Source: Phymatolithon calcareum
Taxonomy: Eukaryota; Rhodophyta; Florideophyceae; Hapalidiales
Direction: 5' to 3'
Length of the DNA stretch: 64,000 bases
NCBI GenBank assembly: GCA_977006965.1
Contig: OZ345356.1
Location: 3,038,001-3,102,000, forward strand
The translations under genes were made by a program, and so were the position numbers. Shown here piece after piece: positions 33,657 through 44,051 of the stretch. The stretch's first letter is position 1; each line of letters opens with the position of its first letter. The notes under the pieces are model-generated. The model did no database searches and was not told the origin of the DNA. It worked only from the letters and a program-made list of their open reading frames with translations.

Positions 33657-34457
33657 TCAAGACTTCACATCAAGCACTGACATTTGAGTTTCAGAACGAG
33701 CGCTCTGTAGGAGCTGTTCTGCTCGAACGGGATCAGCAGGAATTCCATCTGCGCCATCTCGTAGTAACTTCGACAAGCTGTACATTGCCGCCCCTCGAGT
33801 TCGCAACTTCACTCTTCGATCAGGCTGTGCTGGCAAACCCTCAACGCCAAAGTCGACCAAATGCCGTACATTGAAATAAGAAATCCCGGTACCGGCTTCG
33901 TTCATAGCACGCGTGTAGAGCTCATGTGCTCGAACCGGTTCTTTCGATACGCCGTTTGCGCCAAAGTGCAGTAAGAGTGCAAGACTGTACATTGCATCTG
34001 CAGATCCAGTAGTTTTGATCACACTCGTGTACAGCTCGAGAGCACGAGAGGGGTCAGCCTCCAGGGCGTTAGTGACATGATGAAGCAGCACAGCAAGATT
34101 AGTCATCGCATCCACATTGTCGCCCTCCTCGATGGCGCGGTTGTACAGCTCCGCAGCACGATGCGCGTTTGCCGGAACTCCTTCTGCGCTGTCTTCGAGC
34201 AAGATTGCGAGGTTGTACATGGCAGGCGCATGGTCGCCCTCCTCGATGGCACGGTTGTACAGCTTGAAAGCACGATGCTGCTTTCTGCTCCCAACTGCGT
34301 TCATCTCGTCGCGAAAGTTGTCCACATGTTCCATCACATTTTCATTAAGTGCAATCACTATGGCAACTCCTTCTTCCGTGGACATGTCCAATGTGTTCTC
34401 CAGTGCCTCGATGCACGCAAAATTATAATCGCCTTTTAATATCTTACTGAAGTGCAC
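33657..34457 (-). CDS. Sel1-repeat protein C-terminal cassette, left arm
   Basis: 266 codons, identical protein to 38401-39201. Six Sel1-like repeats with the A-x3-L-x2-G pattern (AMYNLAILLEDSAEGV, AELYNRAIEEGDN, AMYSLALLLHFGANGV). The frame is open upstream across stops at 34500-34502 and 34737-34739 into 35132, so this is the tail of a longer broken gene. Probable protein-protein interaction scaffold. Confidence 0.6.
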   Translation of the reverse strand: MHFSKILKGDYNFACIEALENTLDMSTEEGVAIVIALNENVMEHVDNFRDEMNAVGSRKQHRAFKLYNRAIEEGDHAPAMYNLAILLEDSAEGVPANAHRAAELYNRAIEEGDNVDAMTNLAVLLHHVTNALEADPSRALELYTSVIKTTGSADAMYSLALLLHFGANGVSKEPVRAHELYTRAMNEAGTGISYFNVRHLVDFGVEGLPAQPDRRVKLRTRGAAMYSLSKLLRDGADGIPADPVRAEQLLQSARSETQMSVLDVKS

Positions 34458-35240
34458 AATAGAGCGTGCAAGAGCCGCAAGAGCCGCAAGAGCCCGCTCT
34501 CATCTGCCGACCTTTAGAAATGAGGACAAGACGACACAAAACTCGGCGTAAGCCACTGCAACGGATGCCTCGTAAATTGATTCATTGAGCACATATTCAA
34601 ATTGCTTGTCAATGAGAGCCACCCATTTCTCGTCTACAAATTGGTTTCTTATCGACCTCAGGGAGGCACCTTGCAACTTGCCCGCATTTCGAGGCATATA
34701 GAACCCTTCGATTAGCGTCACAGCGTCCTGCGCTGCTTATCTGCTCGGACCTCCTTGAAATAGAATCTGAAGCGTCTTTCTGAGCGCATCACCATCTCCC
34801 ATTGCCGTCACCGCAACCTCATATAGCGTCAGTGCTACATCTAGATCTTCTTTCCTTCCAGATTCCATAAGACGGTCTGCAGGGATTCGAATATCTTCAA
34901 CTCTCAACGGTGATCTGTTTGTCGCTTCTTCGCTTTCGCTAAAGCCTCGCACAACCTCTACCACAATGAGGGACGCATGTTTCAGACACTTCTTGTCGGC
35001 ATCAGCGTATGAAACCGGTGCAGATATCCGACTTCGGAAATGAAAAGTGGTCGTTGTGCCACGAAGAACTTCTGCTTCAACTTTGATGGGCTCGGAGTTC
35101 TGTACCTTCATAATAAATCCTCCGCTTGTCATCCATACTGCAACCCTTGAATGATATCGAATTGTCAAAGTGCAAAAACTCCGGTTCTACAATTGTAAGC
35201 TGCAAGAGGAATCTTTGTCTTTCCAAATCTTCGTTTTCCA
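34458..35240 (-). pseudogene. Upstream part of the left-arm Sel1 gene, with deletion
   Basis: Same frame as 33657-34457, interrupted by two stops: ORF 34500-34721 and ORF 34737-35168. At 35132/35133 the frame passes directly from MTSGG-equivalent sequence to sequence matching 36858-36965 (LTIVEPEFLHFDNSISFKG), so 760 bp of the parental gene are missing. A different sequence follows from 35241. Confidence 0.6.
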
Positions 35241-35344
35241 ATGGGCCGATTTTGCACACTGCACGAAAAGCACAGGCGAAATCAAACCGATTCCACAAGG
35301 CGATGCTCCTGGTGATCCTGATGAAAAAATTGAAGCACGCGAAG

Positions 35345-35900
35345 AGTGGATGCGTGATGCGAATCATACTATGCGATCGTTCTGTTTGTCATGTTGCGCA
35401 TCAGGAGAATGGTGTAAATTGACGGTGTACTGATCGATTCTATACCGATTTAATAGTAGCAGGAAGCATGAAGAAGTTTTCAATGCGATAAAATACGAGT
35501 GGAAGGAAGCTCCAATGTCAATGAGACTGTTGACATGACACCCTGTGGCAATGTCTCGTTTCCTGACAATGCGCAGTAGTGCCCTTGGCTTAATCGAGCT
35601 GAAAGTCTGCAAGCTGCATACGTGGCAGACTACAACTGCAGGATTGCGATGGGGGCATTACACATGCAGCGTAGATGAAGGTGGGCGATGGAGAAAGGGA
35701 GTAAATGAAGAGCTGCAGGACTGTAAGAGTCCTGTGTGCGATTAATTTGTACAGTATGGTAGTGCTTTCAGAAGTCTGCGAGCCCCATCGAATCACTTGA
35801 TTATCGGCTTCGAAGCAGTCAATATTCCACCATTGCGACTTTTTTTTATTCGGTGTCCCCTACTAAGTCACAAATAGCTACAGCGCCACTCGAAAGAATA
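35345..35900 (+). repeat. Two-copy repeat, uninterrupted version (LINE empty site)
   Basis: Matches 18310-18677 joined to 20397-20550. The junction reads GACTGTAAGAGTCCTGTGTG near 35720-35739, where the other copy carries a 1.7-kb LINE. Short ORFs (35545-35745 and others) are shared but unrecognised. Confidence 0.8.
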
Positions 35901-36490
35901 AACCTGGTCGCCTTTGCGATTGCCGAGAAGGAGGCGCGGAAAACGAAGAGTGTTGGGTCGAAGAGCGATCATGGCGCTCACTGGAGGACAATGATTCTGC
36001 AGCGCCGGCGTGGGTGTGTTTCCAGTGAGTTCGCATACGGAAATTTCCTTACGCAAACTGCGCACTGGAATTTTAAATCCATTGCTTCGACATCTTCTTC
36101 CGTTTAGCGCGTGATTCTTCCTGCCATTTGGATATGCTGTATGAAGCTCTTGTAAGGGTAATGACGAGCCCTCCTTCGGGAAAATGGGACAGCTATTCCA
36201 TGCTACGCAAAGGAACGTTCAACAAGCAGGACTTCTTCAGACATGCATGCTTGAGCGGAAAAGGTCTTCCATTCGAAATGCCACCTAAGCTGGCGGAAAC
36301 AGATCGGGAAGGTTGTGCACACTACAGTTAACAAAAGTTTAAAGGGAAGCTCGCTCATGCACGAGATGACATGCCGGTCGATATGGGAGAGAAAGCGATT
36401 TTCGGAGTGGCGGAACTGGAATGGCTGGCGATATTCCTAAGTGTTGGTCGATGGAGCAGTGGGGTTCGCAACGAATAGGACAACGGGAGT

Positions 36491-37675
36491 GTGGATGATG
36501 GGGGTGATCGTGACGATGAACTGAGTCTGCCTGCAGAGAACTTGGCCAGTCAGCTTGGATTTGCTCGTGGTGCACAGGCGTTTTATGACGTGTTGTCAGG
36601 ACCGTTGTTGCGAAACACAATTGGACGAGATCTGTGGGGGAACAGGCAGGTCTCCGAGGTCAGCGCACATATCGACAATTGGATGGCACTGTGCGTGGGA
36701 GAGCAGACAGCGTATGTGGAATCAAAGATACCCAGTGTGAAGAATAAATGTATGGTAGAGCATGTGGATTGTCCAAGGGATACAGAGGAGGGACAGGAGG
36801 AGCCGGACGAAGTTGAAGCTGTTTCTAATGCACGATTTGCGACGGAAAACGTGTGGAAGGAAAACGAAGATTTGGAAAGACAAAGATTCCTCTTGCAGCT
36901 TACAATTGTAGAACCGGAGTTTTTGCACTTTGACAATTCGATATCATTCAAGGGTTGCAGTATGGAAAATCAGCGGAGTTCTTTAACGTCGTGGACTGAA
37001 CGGAACGAAAATGCAGCTGCCATGGCCTGGGAACCGGAGATCGGCGAATCAAATGGCATTGAATTCTGCGCCAGTAATGACTTGCAGCAGCTACTTGTCA
37101 GCCTTGAAGGCAAGAAATATGTGGAAGAACGGTTTGTGCATATGCAGTTGCTGTGGGAGCTTCAAAATCATTTGCAAGAAGGACTACCACGAAAGGGGAT
37201 ATCCCCCAGTCAAATTGAGGCTATGATGCTTTGCGTGCTATCATTTCCGGCAATATGCGCTGACGTACGTGAGTGGAGTGGGGAAGATGGATGGGAAGGT
37301 GTTTCTAGACAACGGGGAATGTGTGTTATCGTGGTTGGCCCCAAGAGTATTGATGCGGCATTCTTCAATATTGAAAACCATGAAGCTGTGTTCCGAGCTG
37401 TATGCGGCCCGCAAAATGTACAAGTTGTGATAAGATTTTCGAGACAAGAGAACGGGTCCACGGTATCAATTAATGCAAAGCCGCGTGTAGGCAAATCGAC
37501 TAGCAAAAGGTTTGCGTGGGAAGCGTGGCGTGATGCGTTTGGAGGTCGACTGGCTGGAGCGGAGAAGTCAAAGCGGAAATTGGGCGTGCTTCGTGGTCAG
37601 TTTGCCGGACGAGAAGAAGAATTTCGTCTGGAGTATCGTTGTTCGATGCATCTAAAGCGGGAACAGGAAGCATGA
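36491..37675 (+). CDS. Large open segment of the Sel1 gene N-terminal region, 394 codons
   Basis: The longest open piece. Acidic, helical and soluble, without signal peptide or membrane segment. Central part FLLQLTIVEPEFLHFDNSIS is duplicated inverted at 35133-35240. The C-terminal part contains a beta-rich stretch (RGMCVIVVGPKSIDAAFFNI) and ends in a basic segment. Unknown family. The frame is open upstream of its first Met across a stop, so it is probably not a separate gene. Confidence 0.5.
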   Translation: MDDGGDRDDELSLPAENLASQLGFARGAQAFYDVLSGPLLRNTIGRDLWGNRQVSEVSAHIDNWMALCVGEQTAYVESKIPSVKNKCMVEHVDCPRDTEEGQEEPDEVEAVSNARFATENVWKENEDLERQRFLLQLTIVEPEFLHFDNSISFKGCSMENQRSSLTSWTERNENAAAMAWEPEIGESNGIEFCASNDLQQLLVSLEGKKYVEERFVHMQLLWELQNHLQEGLPRKGISPSQIEAMMLCVLSFPAICADVREWSGEDGWEGVSRQRGMCVIVVGPKSIDAAFFNIENHEAVFRAVCGPQNVQVVIRFSRQENGSTVSINAKPRVGKSTSKRFAWEAWRDAFGGRLAGAEKSKRKLGVLRGQFAGREEEFRLEYRCSMHLKREQEA

Positions 37676-37716
37676 AGATGTGGGATGGATAGTTACCGAC
37701 ACGATCAGATATATCC

Positions 37717-38121
37717 ATGTATGAGATGACAAGCGGAGGATTTATTATGAAGGTACAGAACTCCGAGCCCATCAAAGTTGAAGCAGAAGTTCTTCGTGGC
37801 ACAACGACCACTTTTCATTTCCGAAGTCGGATATCTGCACCGGTTTCATACGCTGATGCCGACAAGAAGTGTCTGAAACATGCGTCCCTCATTGTGGTAG
37901 AGGTTTTGCGTGGCTTTAGCGAAAGCGAAGAAGCGACAAACAGATCACCGTTGAGAGTTGAAGATATTCGAATCCCTGCAGACCGTCTTATGGAATCTGG
38001 AAGGAAAGAAGATCTAGATGTAGCACTGACGCTATATGAGGTTGCGGTGACGGCAATGGGAGATGGTGATGCGCTCAGAAAGACGCTTCAGATTCTATTT
38101 CAAGGAGGTCCGAGCAGATAA
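37717..38121 (+). CDS. Middle segment of the Sel1 gene, 134 codons
   Basis: Begins 9 bp outside the palindrome arm boundary (37726). Beta-rich first half (AEVLRGTTTTFHFRSRI), then a helical pair (DLDVALTLYEVAVTAMGDGD) that may already be a Sel1-like repeat. Ends in TAA, after which the same frame continues as 38137-38358. The left-arm equivalent is 34737-35132. Confidence 0.45.
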   Translation: MYEMTSGGFIMKVQNSEPIKVEAEVLRGTTTTFHFRSRISAPVSYADADKKCLKHASLIVVEVLRGFSESEEATNRSPLRVEDIRIPADRLMESGRKEDLDVALTLYEVAVTAMGDGDALRKTLQILFQGGPSR

Positions 38122-38400
38122 GCAGCGCAGGACGCTGTGACGCTAATCGAAGGGTTCTATATGCCTCGAAATGCGGGCAAGTTGCAAGGTGCCTCCCTGA
38201 GGTCGATAAGAAACCAATTTGTAGACGAGAAATGGGTGGCTCTCATTGACAAGCAATTTGAATATGTGCTCAATGAATCAATTTACGAGGCATCCGTTGC
38301 AGTGGCTTACGCCGAGTTTTGTGTCGTCTTGTCCTCATTTCTAAAGGTCGGCAGATGAGAGCGGGCTCTTGCGGCTCTTGCGGCTCTTGCACGCTCTATT

Positions 38401-39201
38401 GTGCACTTCAGTAAGATATTAAAAGGCGATTATAATTTTGCGTGCATCGAGGCACTGGAGAACACATTGGACATGTCCACGGAAGAAGGAGTTGCCATAG
38501 TGATTGCACTTAATGAAAATGTGATGGAACATGTGGACAACTTTCGCGACGAGATGAACGCAGTTGGGAGCAGAAAGCAGCATCGTGCTTTCAAGCTGTA
38601 CAACCGTGCCATCGAGGAGGGCGACCATGCGCCTGCCATGTACAACCTCGCAATCTTGCTCGAAGACAGCGCAGAAGGAGTTCCGGCAAACGCGCATCGT
38701 GCTGCGGAGCTGTACAACCGCGCCATCGAGGAGGGCGACAATGTGGATGCGATGACTAATCTTGCTGTGCTGCTTCATCATGTCACTAACGCCCTGGAGG
38801 CTGACCCCTCTCGTGCTCTCGAGCTGTACACGAGTGTGATCAAAACTACTGGATCTGCAGATGCAATGTACAGTCTTGCACTCTTACTGCACTTTGGCGC
38901 AAACGGCGTATCGAAAGAACCGGTTCGAGCACATGAGCTCTACACGCGTGCTATGAACGAAGCCGGTACCGGGATTTCTTATTTCAATGTACGGCATTTG
39001 GTCGACTTTGGCGTTGAGGGTTTGCCAGCACAGCCTGATCGAAGAGTGAAGTTGCGAACTCGAGGGGCGGCAATGTACAGCTTGTCGAAGTTACTACGAG
39101 ATGGCGCAGATGGAATTCCTGCTGATCCCGTTCGAGCAGAACAGCTCCTACAGAGCGCTCGTTCTGAAACTCAAATGTCAGTGCTTGATGTGAAGTCTTG
39201 A
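38401..39201 (+). CDS. Sel1-repeat protein C-terminal cassette, right arm
   Basis: 266 codons encoding the same Sel1-repeat array as the left arm. The frame is open upstream across TGA at 38356, so the Met at 38401 (a GTG in fact) is only nominal. A repetitive GCTCTTGCG triplet run precedes it (38362-38390). Truncated-gene or pseudogene status is likely, but this cassette itself is undamaged in all three copies. Confidence 0.6.
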   Translation: MHFSKILKGDYNFACIEALENTLDMSTEEGVAIVIALNENVMEHVDNFRDEMNAVGSRKQHRAFKLYNRAIEEGDHAPAMYNLAILLEDSAEGVPANAHRAAELYNRAIEEGDNVDAMTNLAVLLHHVTNALEADPSRALELYTSVIKTTGSADAMYSLALLLHFGANGVSKEPVRAHELYTRAMNEAGTGISYFNVRHLVDFGVEGLPAQPDRRVKLRTRGAAMYSLSKLLRDGADGIPADPVRAEQLLQSARSETQMSVLDVKS

Positions 39202-39866
39202 ATCAATAGTGCAGTTATTGTCCTGACATTGGAATAAATAAAGAAGATAGACACTCATTCCGGGTTGGTGGGCGACAGGACTACTAATTATGTGCAGCAG
39301 AAGGCAGTTGGTCTTTTCCCACTCCGGTTTATGTGTCCAAACTTTTGTTAAGTCTTCTAATTGATGGATATATTATGTCAGAGAATTGTGTGCACTTGCT
39401 CTAGAGAGAACTTAGTTTTCGAGTTTGTCCGATGCACAAGTGATTCTTTACAGAAATGTTGCAAAAATTTGCTAGAAGGAATGAAAAAACGAATCCATCA
39501 AACCACCGTTGTCACGCTTCCGAGACAATCACAGCAGGCAACGGGTTGAGATGTACCTAGCATTGCCGCGTTGTTCAGTGCAGGGTCAGTATTAAATCTG
39601 TGCGACGTGCGCCAAAGAGGTGTTTGCCATCCGGCAGAGTTGCTCGACGCACTCACTGAGTTATTGACTGCTCTTACCTGCTCTTACTTATTTCCTTTGT
39701 CCTACGAGCCTGTGCAAAGTTGCCTGTTGTTAGAATTTGTCAACGAAAACTTCAATGTCCTGGCTCTCAGTTCATCGCGGTACACGTCAGCATCAAGACA
39801 AGACAGCATTGGCTATACCGCACCAGCTCCAGGATGAACTTCTCCCCCGCCAGCAAACAAACACAG

Positions 39867-40300
39867 TTGAGGTCAGCGCTTGTCGCTCACTTCGCTTTTC
39901 GCAATGCCATAGGTGCGCGATATTCGAACGGGTCCCACTTCTCGTTCGCTCAGGCTCAAGCCGCCGCACGCCTGAGCTGCGGTCGCTGCCACCTAGCAAC
40001 TCGTCCAGACTTGACGGAAAAGCCCCAATCGCAGTTGAGGTCAGCGCTCGCAACTCACGTTGCTTCTCGCAATGCCATAGCTTCGCAATATTCGCACAGG
40101 TCGCATTTTTCGTTCACCCACACTCAAGCCCCTGCACGCCTGAACTGCGGTCGTTTTCATCTAGCAACTCGTCAACACTTGAAAGAAAAGCCCCAAACAA
40201 CACAGTTGAGATCAGCGCTCGTCACTCACTTCGCTTCTCGCAATGCGATAGCCCCGCATTATTCACAGCCATCTTACTTCTCGCTCGCCGCAAGTTCAAA
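39867..40300. repeat. Minisatellite, about 168-bp unit (right arm)
   Basis: Units begin TTGAGGTCAGCGCT at 39867, 40035 and 40206; the third is partial. All contain TTCGCAATGCCATA-like and CTAGCAACTCGTC blocks. Confidence 0.8.
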
Positions 40301-40520
40301 CCCCCGCTCGAATCACCTACCGTCACTGCCATCCAGCAAATCGCCCACACTGCTTGATGGGAAAGGCCATGAAACACGCCTGGAGCTTTTCACCATGCGC
40401 GCGCGCCAGATTTGTGACATGACGCCACGGTTAAAGACAACACAATGCGGGAGTAAAATCTTGTCTCAGCGGTAATTGAATATGGTGAGAGAGGCGAGTA
40501 TGCGCGAGTCGTGGGTAAAA

Positions 40521-41580
40521 TTTCGGCACCCTGTACGTCAAGAAGCGACTTGACATTGGCACGGTCCTATTGGAGCGCAAGCGCAGTGTTTTGCAATTGC
40601 TCTCGACGATCAAATCGGCTGTCGTCGCGAAGATCTTCAACAATCTTATTTTGGATGATACGCATTCTGTTGTCGCGCTGGAGCAGTCCACCAACGACCA
40701 AAATCTTCGAACGGCTCGGGATTTGCATTTCGGGCAGGGCACGTTGCTCGACGAACTGGCCACACTTTGCAACTTGTAAACACACCCGCACGACCTGACT
40801 GCTTGTGGTCGGCTCTGCAAATGTCACGGCTGTGGTGTGCAATTGCCATGGGCAGATAGAAAATTAAACAATCCACTGACACTGCTCAAAAGAGTTGGTG
40901 CACGCGTCACACTTGCTCGTCATGATCCCAAATAAAAATTAACCAAGGTCACCAAAACGCGAAACAGTGACGAATTAAGAATCGCCAAACGAGAGCTTAT
41001 CAACGAAGCACACACGCAGCTCGTACATGAAGAGCGACAACACCAATCTCGGCTACACAGATCCACATTCCCTGATGGACGAAACGGTCGATCCCGGAGT
41101 GTTGATAAACTTGGCGGTTCTGAAGCGAAGGGAGCAATCGTGGCTTCTCCACTTAAAGTATGCCCACATCTTCGGAGGCCAATAATTATTGGTGAACGAG
41201 GCCGTCGTTGCCATGTTTGTCGAGGAAACTGCCATGTGATTCGCGCCCTCAATGAACCCCGGGAAGCGACTCATCTGTATGATACAGTTGCGCGCCTCCC
41301 CTTTTTTTCATTACAGTACGTAGAATTGCATCGCAGAGTTGTAGAATCATCTCAAAAACCAGGAGCTAACCTTCCCGTGCAGAAACCTATTGAGGAAAGC
41401 AAGCGCATCGTCCGCGCAGGACCAGCCATGTCATGCAAGCCATTCGTCATCAATCCGCCACGATTCCCTCCACCTCCCAATCTCACAAACCAGGCCAGAT
41501 TTGTCCCAGACCGCACGGCGGTCGTCTTGAAAGTGATAAGTTCCCAGTGCAGAGTGCTGACGCACACGTTCGCGCAATAG
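40521..41580 (+). pseudogene. Unidentified Cys-containing pseudogene, right arm
   Basis: One frame of about 350 codons broken only by TAA at 40777-40779 and TAA near 40931. First block: helical, VLLERKRSVLQLLSTIKSAV and DELATLCNL. Second: a possible metal-binding cluster LCKCHGCG. Third: a charged helix (DELRIAKRELINEAHTQLVH) and another pair, RCHVCRGN. Differences among the three repeat copies in the first block are mostly silent. Family unknown; it could be a transposase-like or zinc-binding host gene. The stops are shared by all copies. Confidence 0.35.
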
Positions 41581-43201
41581 CTTCTATCCAACCGCAACAC
41601 TTATCCCGATGTCGTCCGGCCCGATACCAGAATATCCGACAATTATCAACGCTCTCGGAAGAGCGCTTAACGAAGTGCAAGATGGTCGTTTGCTCGTTCG
41701 CCCAGTCAAAAGTGTCGATATCTGCGTGTCACTTTGCATGGGGACCACAAATGGCTCGGTGTGGCCGGCGTAGCGAGTACAGAGACTATTCCGAGAGGCT
41801 GGTGCTTTCGCTCAAACAGATTGCTTTGAGAAGGTGATGCAAAGCGATACAACTGCAGATATTATCGTTCGCCGAAGCCGTCGCGAAAGCAGTAGCGATT
41901 GGGGATCCGGGCCTGTGTGTCGAACACGACAGCGTGATTCGCTTTGTGTGGCGATGTGTTTAGCGCTCCGGTACATTCGTCTATTTGCTTTTCAGAAGGT
42001 GGCTGCTGTGGATTGGCACATGCCATGGAACTGCGATAGGTGGTACGCGGCATTGAGAGCGACAGCGAATAACGGGATGTGGGCGTGGAATCTCTGTCTC
42101 TCGAGAGCGGAAAATAGCGTTCTATCCTCCGTACATCTTGTCCATGTCTCCACAGCCTCCATGATAGCTACTCACTTTTCTTCTTATCGGGCACTCCTTT
42201 TCTTGCGAAGGCGATGGCGTGCTTTACATGCCGATCATTTTCAGCTGGAAAACGGTACCAATTCGACTGCATCACAATCGCGTGCGCGTGGTTAGTGTCG
42301 CTTGGGCATGCTGCTTGCAAGAAATCAGGCTTTGAGTAATCGAGGAGGATTGTCCCTGCTATCTCGTGCTTCTAGTCTTTCTGAATTATTGTTTCGTCCG
42401 ACGTCTAAACACTTTGTCCTCTTCAGGTGCAAGTTTTTCACTTTTTGCAGCAACAAACAACGAGGAATTTTCCAAGTAAGACCATCGCGTCAGCGGCGCA
42501 GGGGGAGAAGGCGAATTAACCACCTATCCAACATTCGAAAATCACCGCGCCACATACCCTACCCTTACTTTGAAATATATTGGCTATACTATCGCTTTCC
42601 ATACTCTCAACCAGAAATGAAGGGAGCGAGCTCGACCACAACTGTGCGAGATCATATTAATTAAACCCCATTCACGCCATTCTAGTTTGTTCATAAACTA
42701 ACGGGAATAGATTGTAAGGAGCTGCAAAGCTATGACCAAGAGGAAATCCTATGGAATTTTCCTCTTGTAGCTACAATTGTTCTCATGGAGTTCACCGCCC
42801 AATGCGGCGACAGGTGTCCCAGAGGATATCGTCTTGGAAGGCCAAAAGATAAACTCTACTCTTAAGAATAGGACTTTGGATGCGAGCCCTTGCAGAAACT
42901 CTGATCTAGCCTAGGTAGTCAAAAACCTGGCACCCAAAGATAGACTAAGGGCTCCTGACCGAGGAACAGGGCAGTTTGTTGCACATAGTTTTTTCTTCGA
43001 ATGCCATCGTGGTGAGGTGTCATAGGGAATAGTGGAATACTGTCCCTCTTGGTGTGCTCTACGGGGATAAATGGGGAGTTTCGGTAGAAAGCCGGAACGG
43101 GTCGCACCAGCCATAAGAAATTCTGTCTGAAATACCCCCCAGCTACGAATACTTAGTACTTGAGACGCTGATCAGCGTTTTAGCAGATGCTTTGGTAATT
43201 T

Positions 43202-43666
43202 TCACTTCAACTCTTGTCTGCGTGCGTCGCGTACTCGTTTTTCGCGGTACCTTCGAAGACACTTGGTTTCTCGTCTAGAAAAGTGCTTCTTCTTCACTTC
43301 CACACCACAAAATCGCACCATCTCACTCCGCACCTGTTGCAGCACCTCCGGCACATGGCGATACACTTCAGGGAGAGCTGCAAATTTTTTCCTCAATTCT
43401 ACTACACATCTCTTGTAAAGCATGCTATCGACCTTCAAATTCCATCGAAAAAGCTCCTTTCCCTCTTTCATCTCAAACGGTCCTCCTTCGCTTTTCAAAG
43501 TCGTGCCTCCTGTGCCTTTTCGGACATGACGTTTATACGCGGTGCCACCATATCCACAGCTCTCCACTTGAGGTCATGCATGAGTACTGCAAGACTCTGG
43601 TCGAGAAACTCGTTCAAAATTATGAGGTGAAAGTCGACCATGATCCGCTCAATAAGCACATTGATA
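43202..43666 (-). pseudogene. Sulfotransferase-like gene, C-terminal fragment at arm end
   Basis: Duplicated 3' part of 28549-29666. This copy keeps the T missing on the left, so LNEFLDQSLAVLMHDLKWRA reads in frame as expected for the family. It has the shared TGA and has lost a C near 43469. The PAPS-binding N-terminal part was not duplicated. Confidence 0.65.
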
Positions 43667-43787
43667 TTGTTACCGAAAGACTTTGTAGAAGAAGCTGAAA
43701 GCCAATGTCTTATCCTTACGGCAAGACCGATATAAAGATGACTGTACATGTTTTTTAAAGGATAGAAATTCCAGCAGAGTTAAAGAC

Positions 43788-43878
43788 CAGCTCCACATCC
43801 CAATAACGAAGTCGGAAGTGTATGGTTCGACGAACTCAAAACATACACTTCCGACTTCGTCATTGGGATGTGGAGCTG
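43788..43878. repeat. Near-perfect 37-bp hairpin
   Basis: Arms 43788-43824 and 43842-43878 with one mismatch, loop of 17 nt. The arms begin CAGCTCCACATCCCAATAAC and end GGGATGTGGAGCTG. It lies 120 bp outside the palindrome. Length and perfection fit a small-RNA precursor or a fold-back element. Confidence 0.85.
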
Positions 43879-44051
43879 CTTCACAGAATCTTCAAAGATG
43901 AAACATCAAACCAGTTCGGCAACCGTGTACCTCTATCACGTGGGGCTCACACGAATTAACATTCATTCAAACTAACATTTACAGATTACGAGAACCACTA
44001 ACAATACGAAGTCAATTTCCATTTCGAATTCAGTTTAAATTTTAGTAAAGG

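Larger units (their letters stand above)
29203..35132 (+). repeat. Left arm of giant inverted duplication
   Basis: Reverse-complementary to 37726-43666. Paired coordinates sum to 72858 in the inner part (for example 33657+39201 and 33309+39549), shifting to 72854-72884 outward because of small indels. A further 108 bp (35133-35240) pairs with 36858-36965, so the original arm was longer and this side lost about 760 bp. Encoded Sel1 proteins of both arms are identical, so the duplication is recent or the arms are being gene-converted. 29667-30320 contains no recognised gene. Confidence 0.95.
35133..37725. other. Spacer of the palindrome
   Basis: Holds the inverted 108-bp arm extension (35133-35240), a short unique stretch, the uninterrupted two-copy repeat (about 35345-35900) and the N-terminal two thirds of the parental Sel1 gene. 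The true unique loop is 35241-36857. Confidence 0.8.
36075..39201 (+). pseudogene. Parental Sel1-repeat gene, about 1040 codons, broken
   Basis: One frame runs from about 36075 to 37675 apart from TAA at 36329-36331 and TAG near 36473-36475. After a frame change near 37675-37717, another frame runs to 39201 apart from TAA at 38119-38121 and TGA at 38356-38358. The last 266 codons are the Sel1 cassette. The two downstream stops are shared with the left arm, so they predate the duplication. All three stop codons occur, which argues against recoding and for decay. No intron with GT-AG borders explains the breaks by eye. The N-terminal two thirds match no family I know. Confidence 0.55.
37726..43666 (-). 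repeat. Right arm of giant inverted duplication
   Basis: Reverse complement of 29203-35132. The outer boundary lies inside the sulfotransferase gene (TCAATGTGCTTATTGAGCGG shared, then divergence). Compared with the left arm it has about 27 extra bases near 41840 and small indels in the minisatellite. 42665-43200 has no recognised gene. Confidence 0.95.

Noticed and set aside
36329-38358. Stop-codon reassignment or readthrough in the Sel1 gene
   Set aside because: TAA, TAG and TGA all occur, and neighbouring ORFs use the same codons as normal terminators. Pseudogene decay is simpler.
39720-40475. 251-codon ORF rich in ATHFASRNAIA-type repeats
   Set aside because: It reads through the 168-bp minisatellite. 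An alternative frame is equally open, and a four-base indel breaks it in the left arm.
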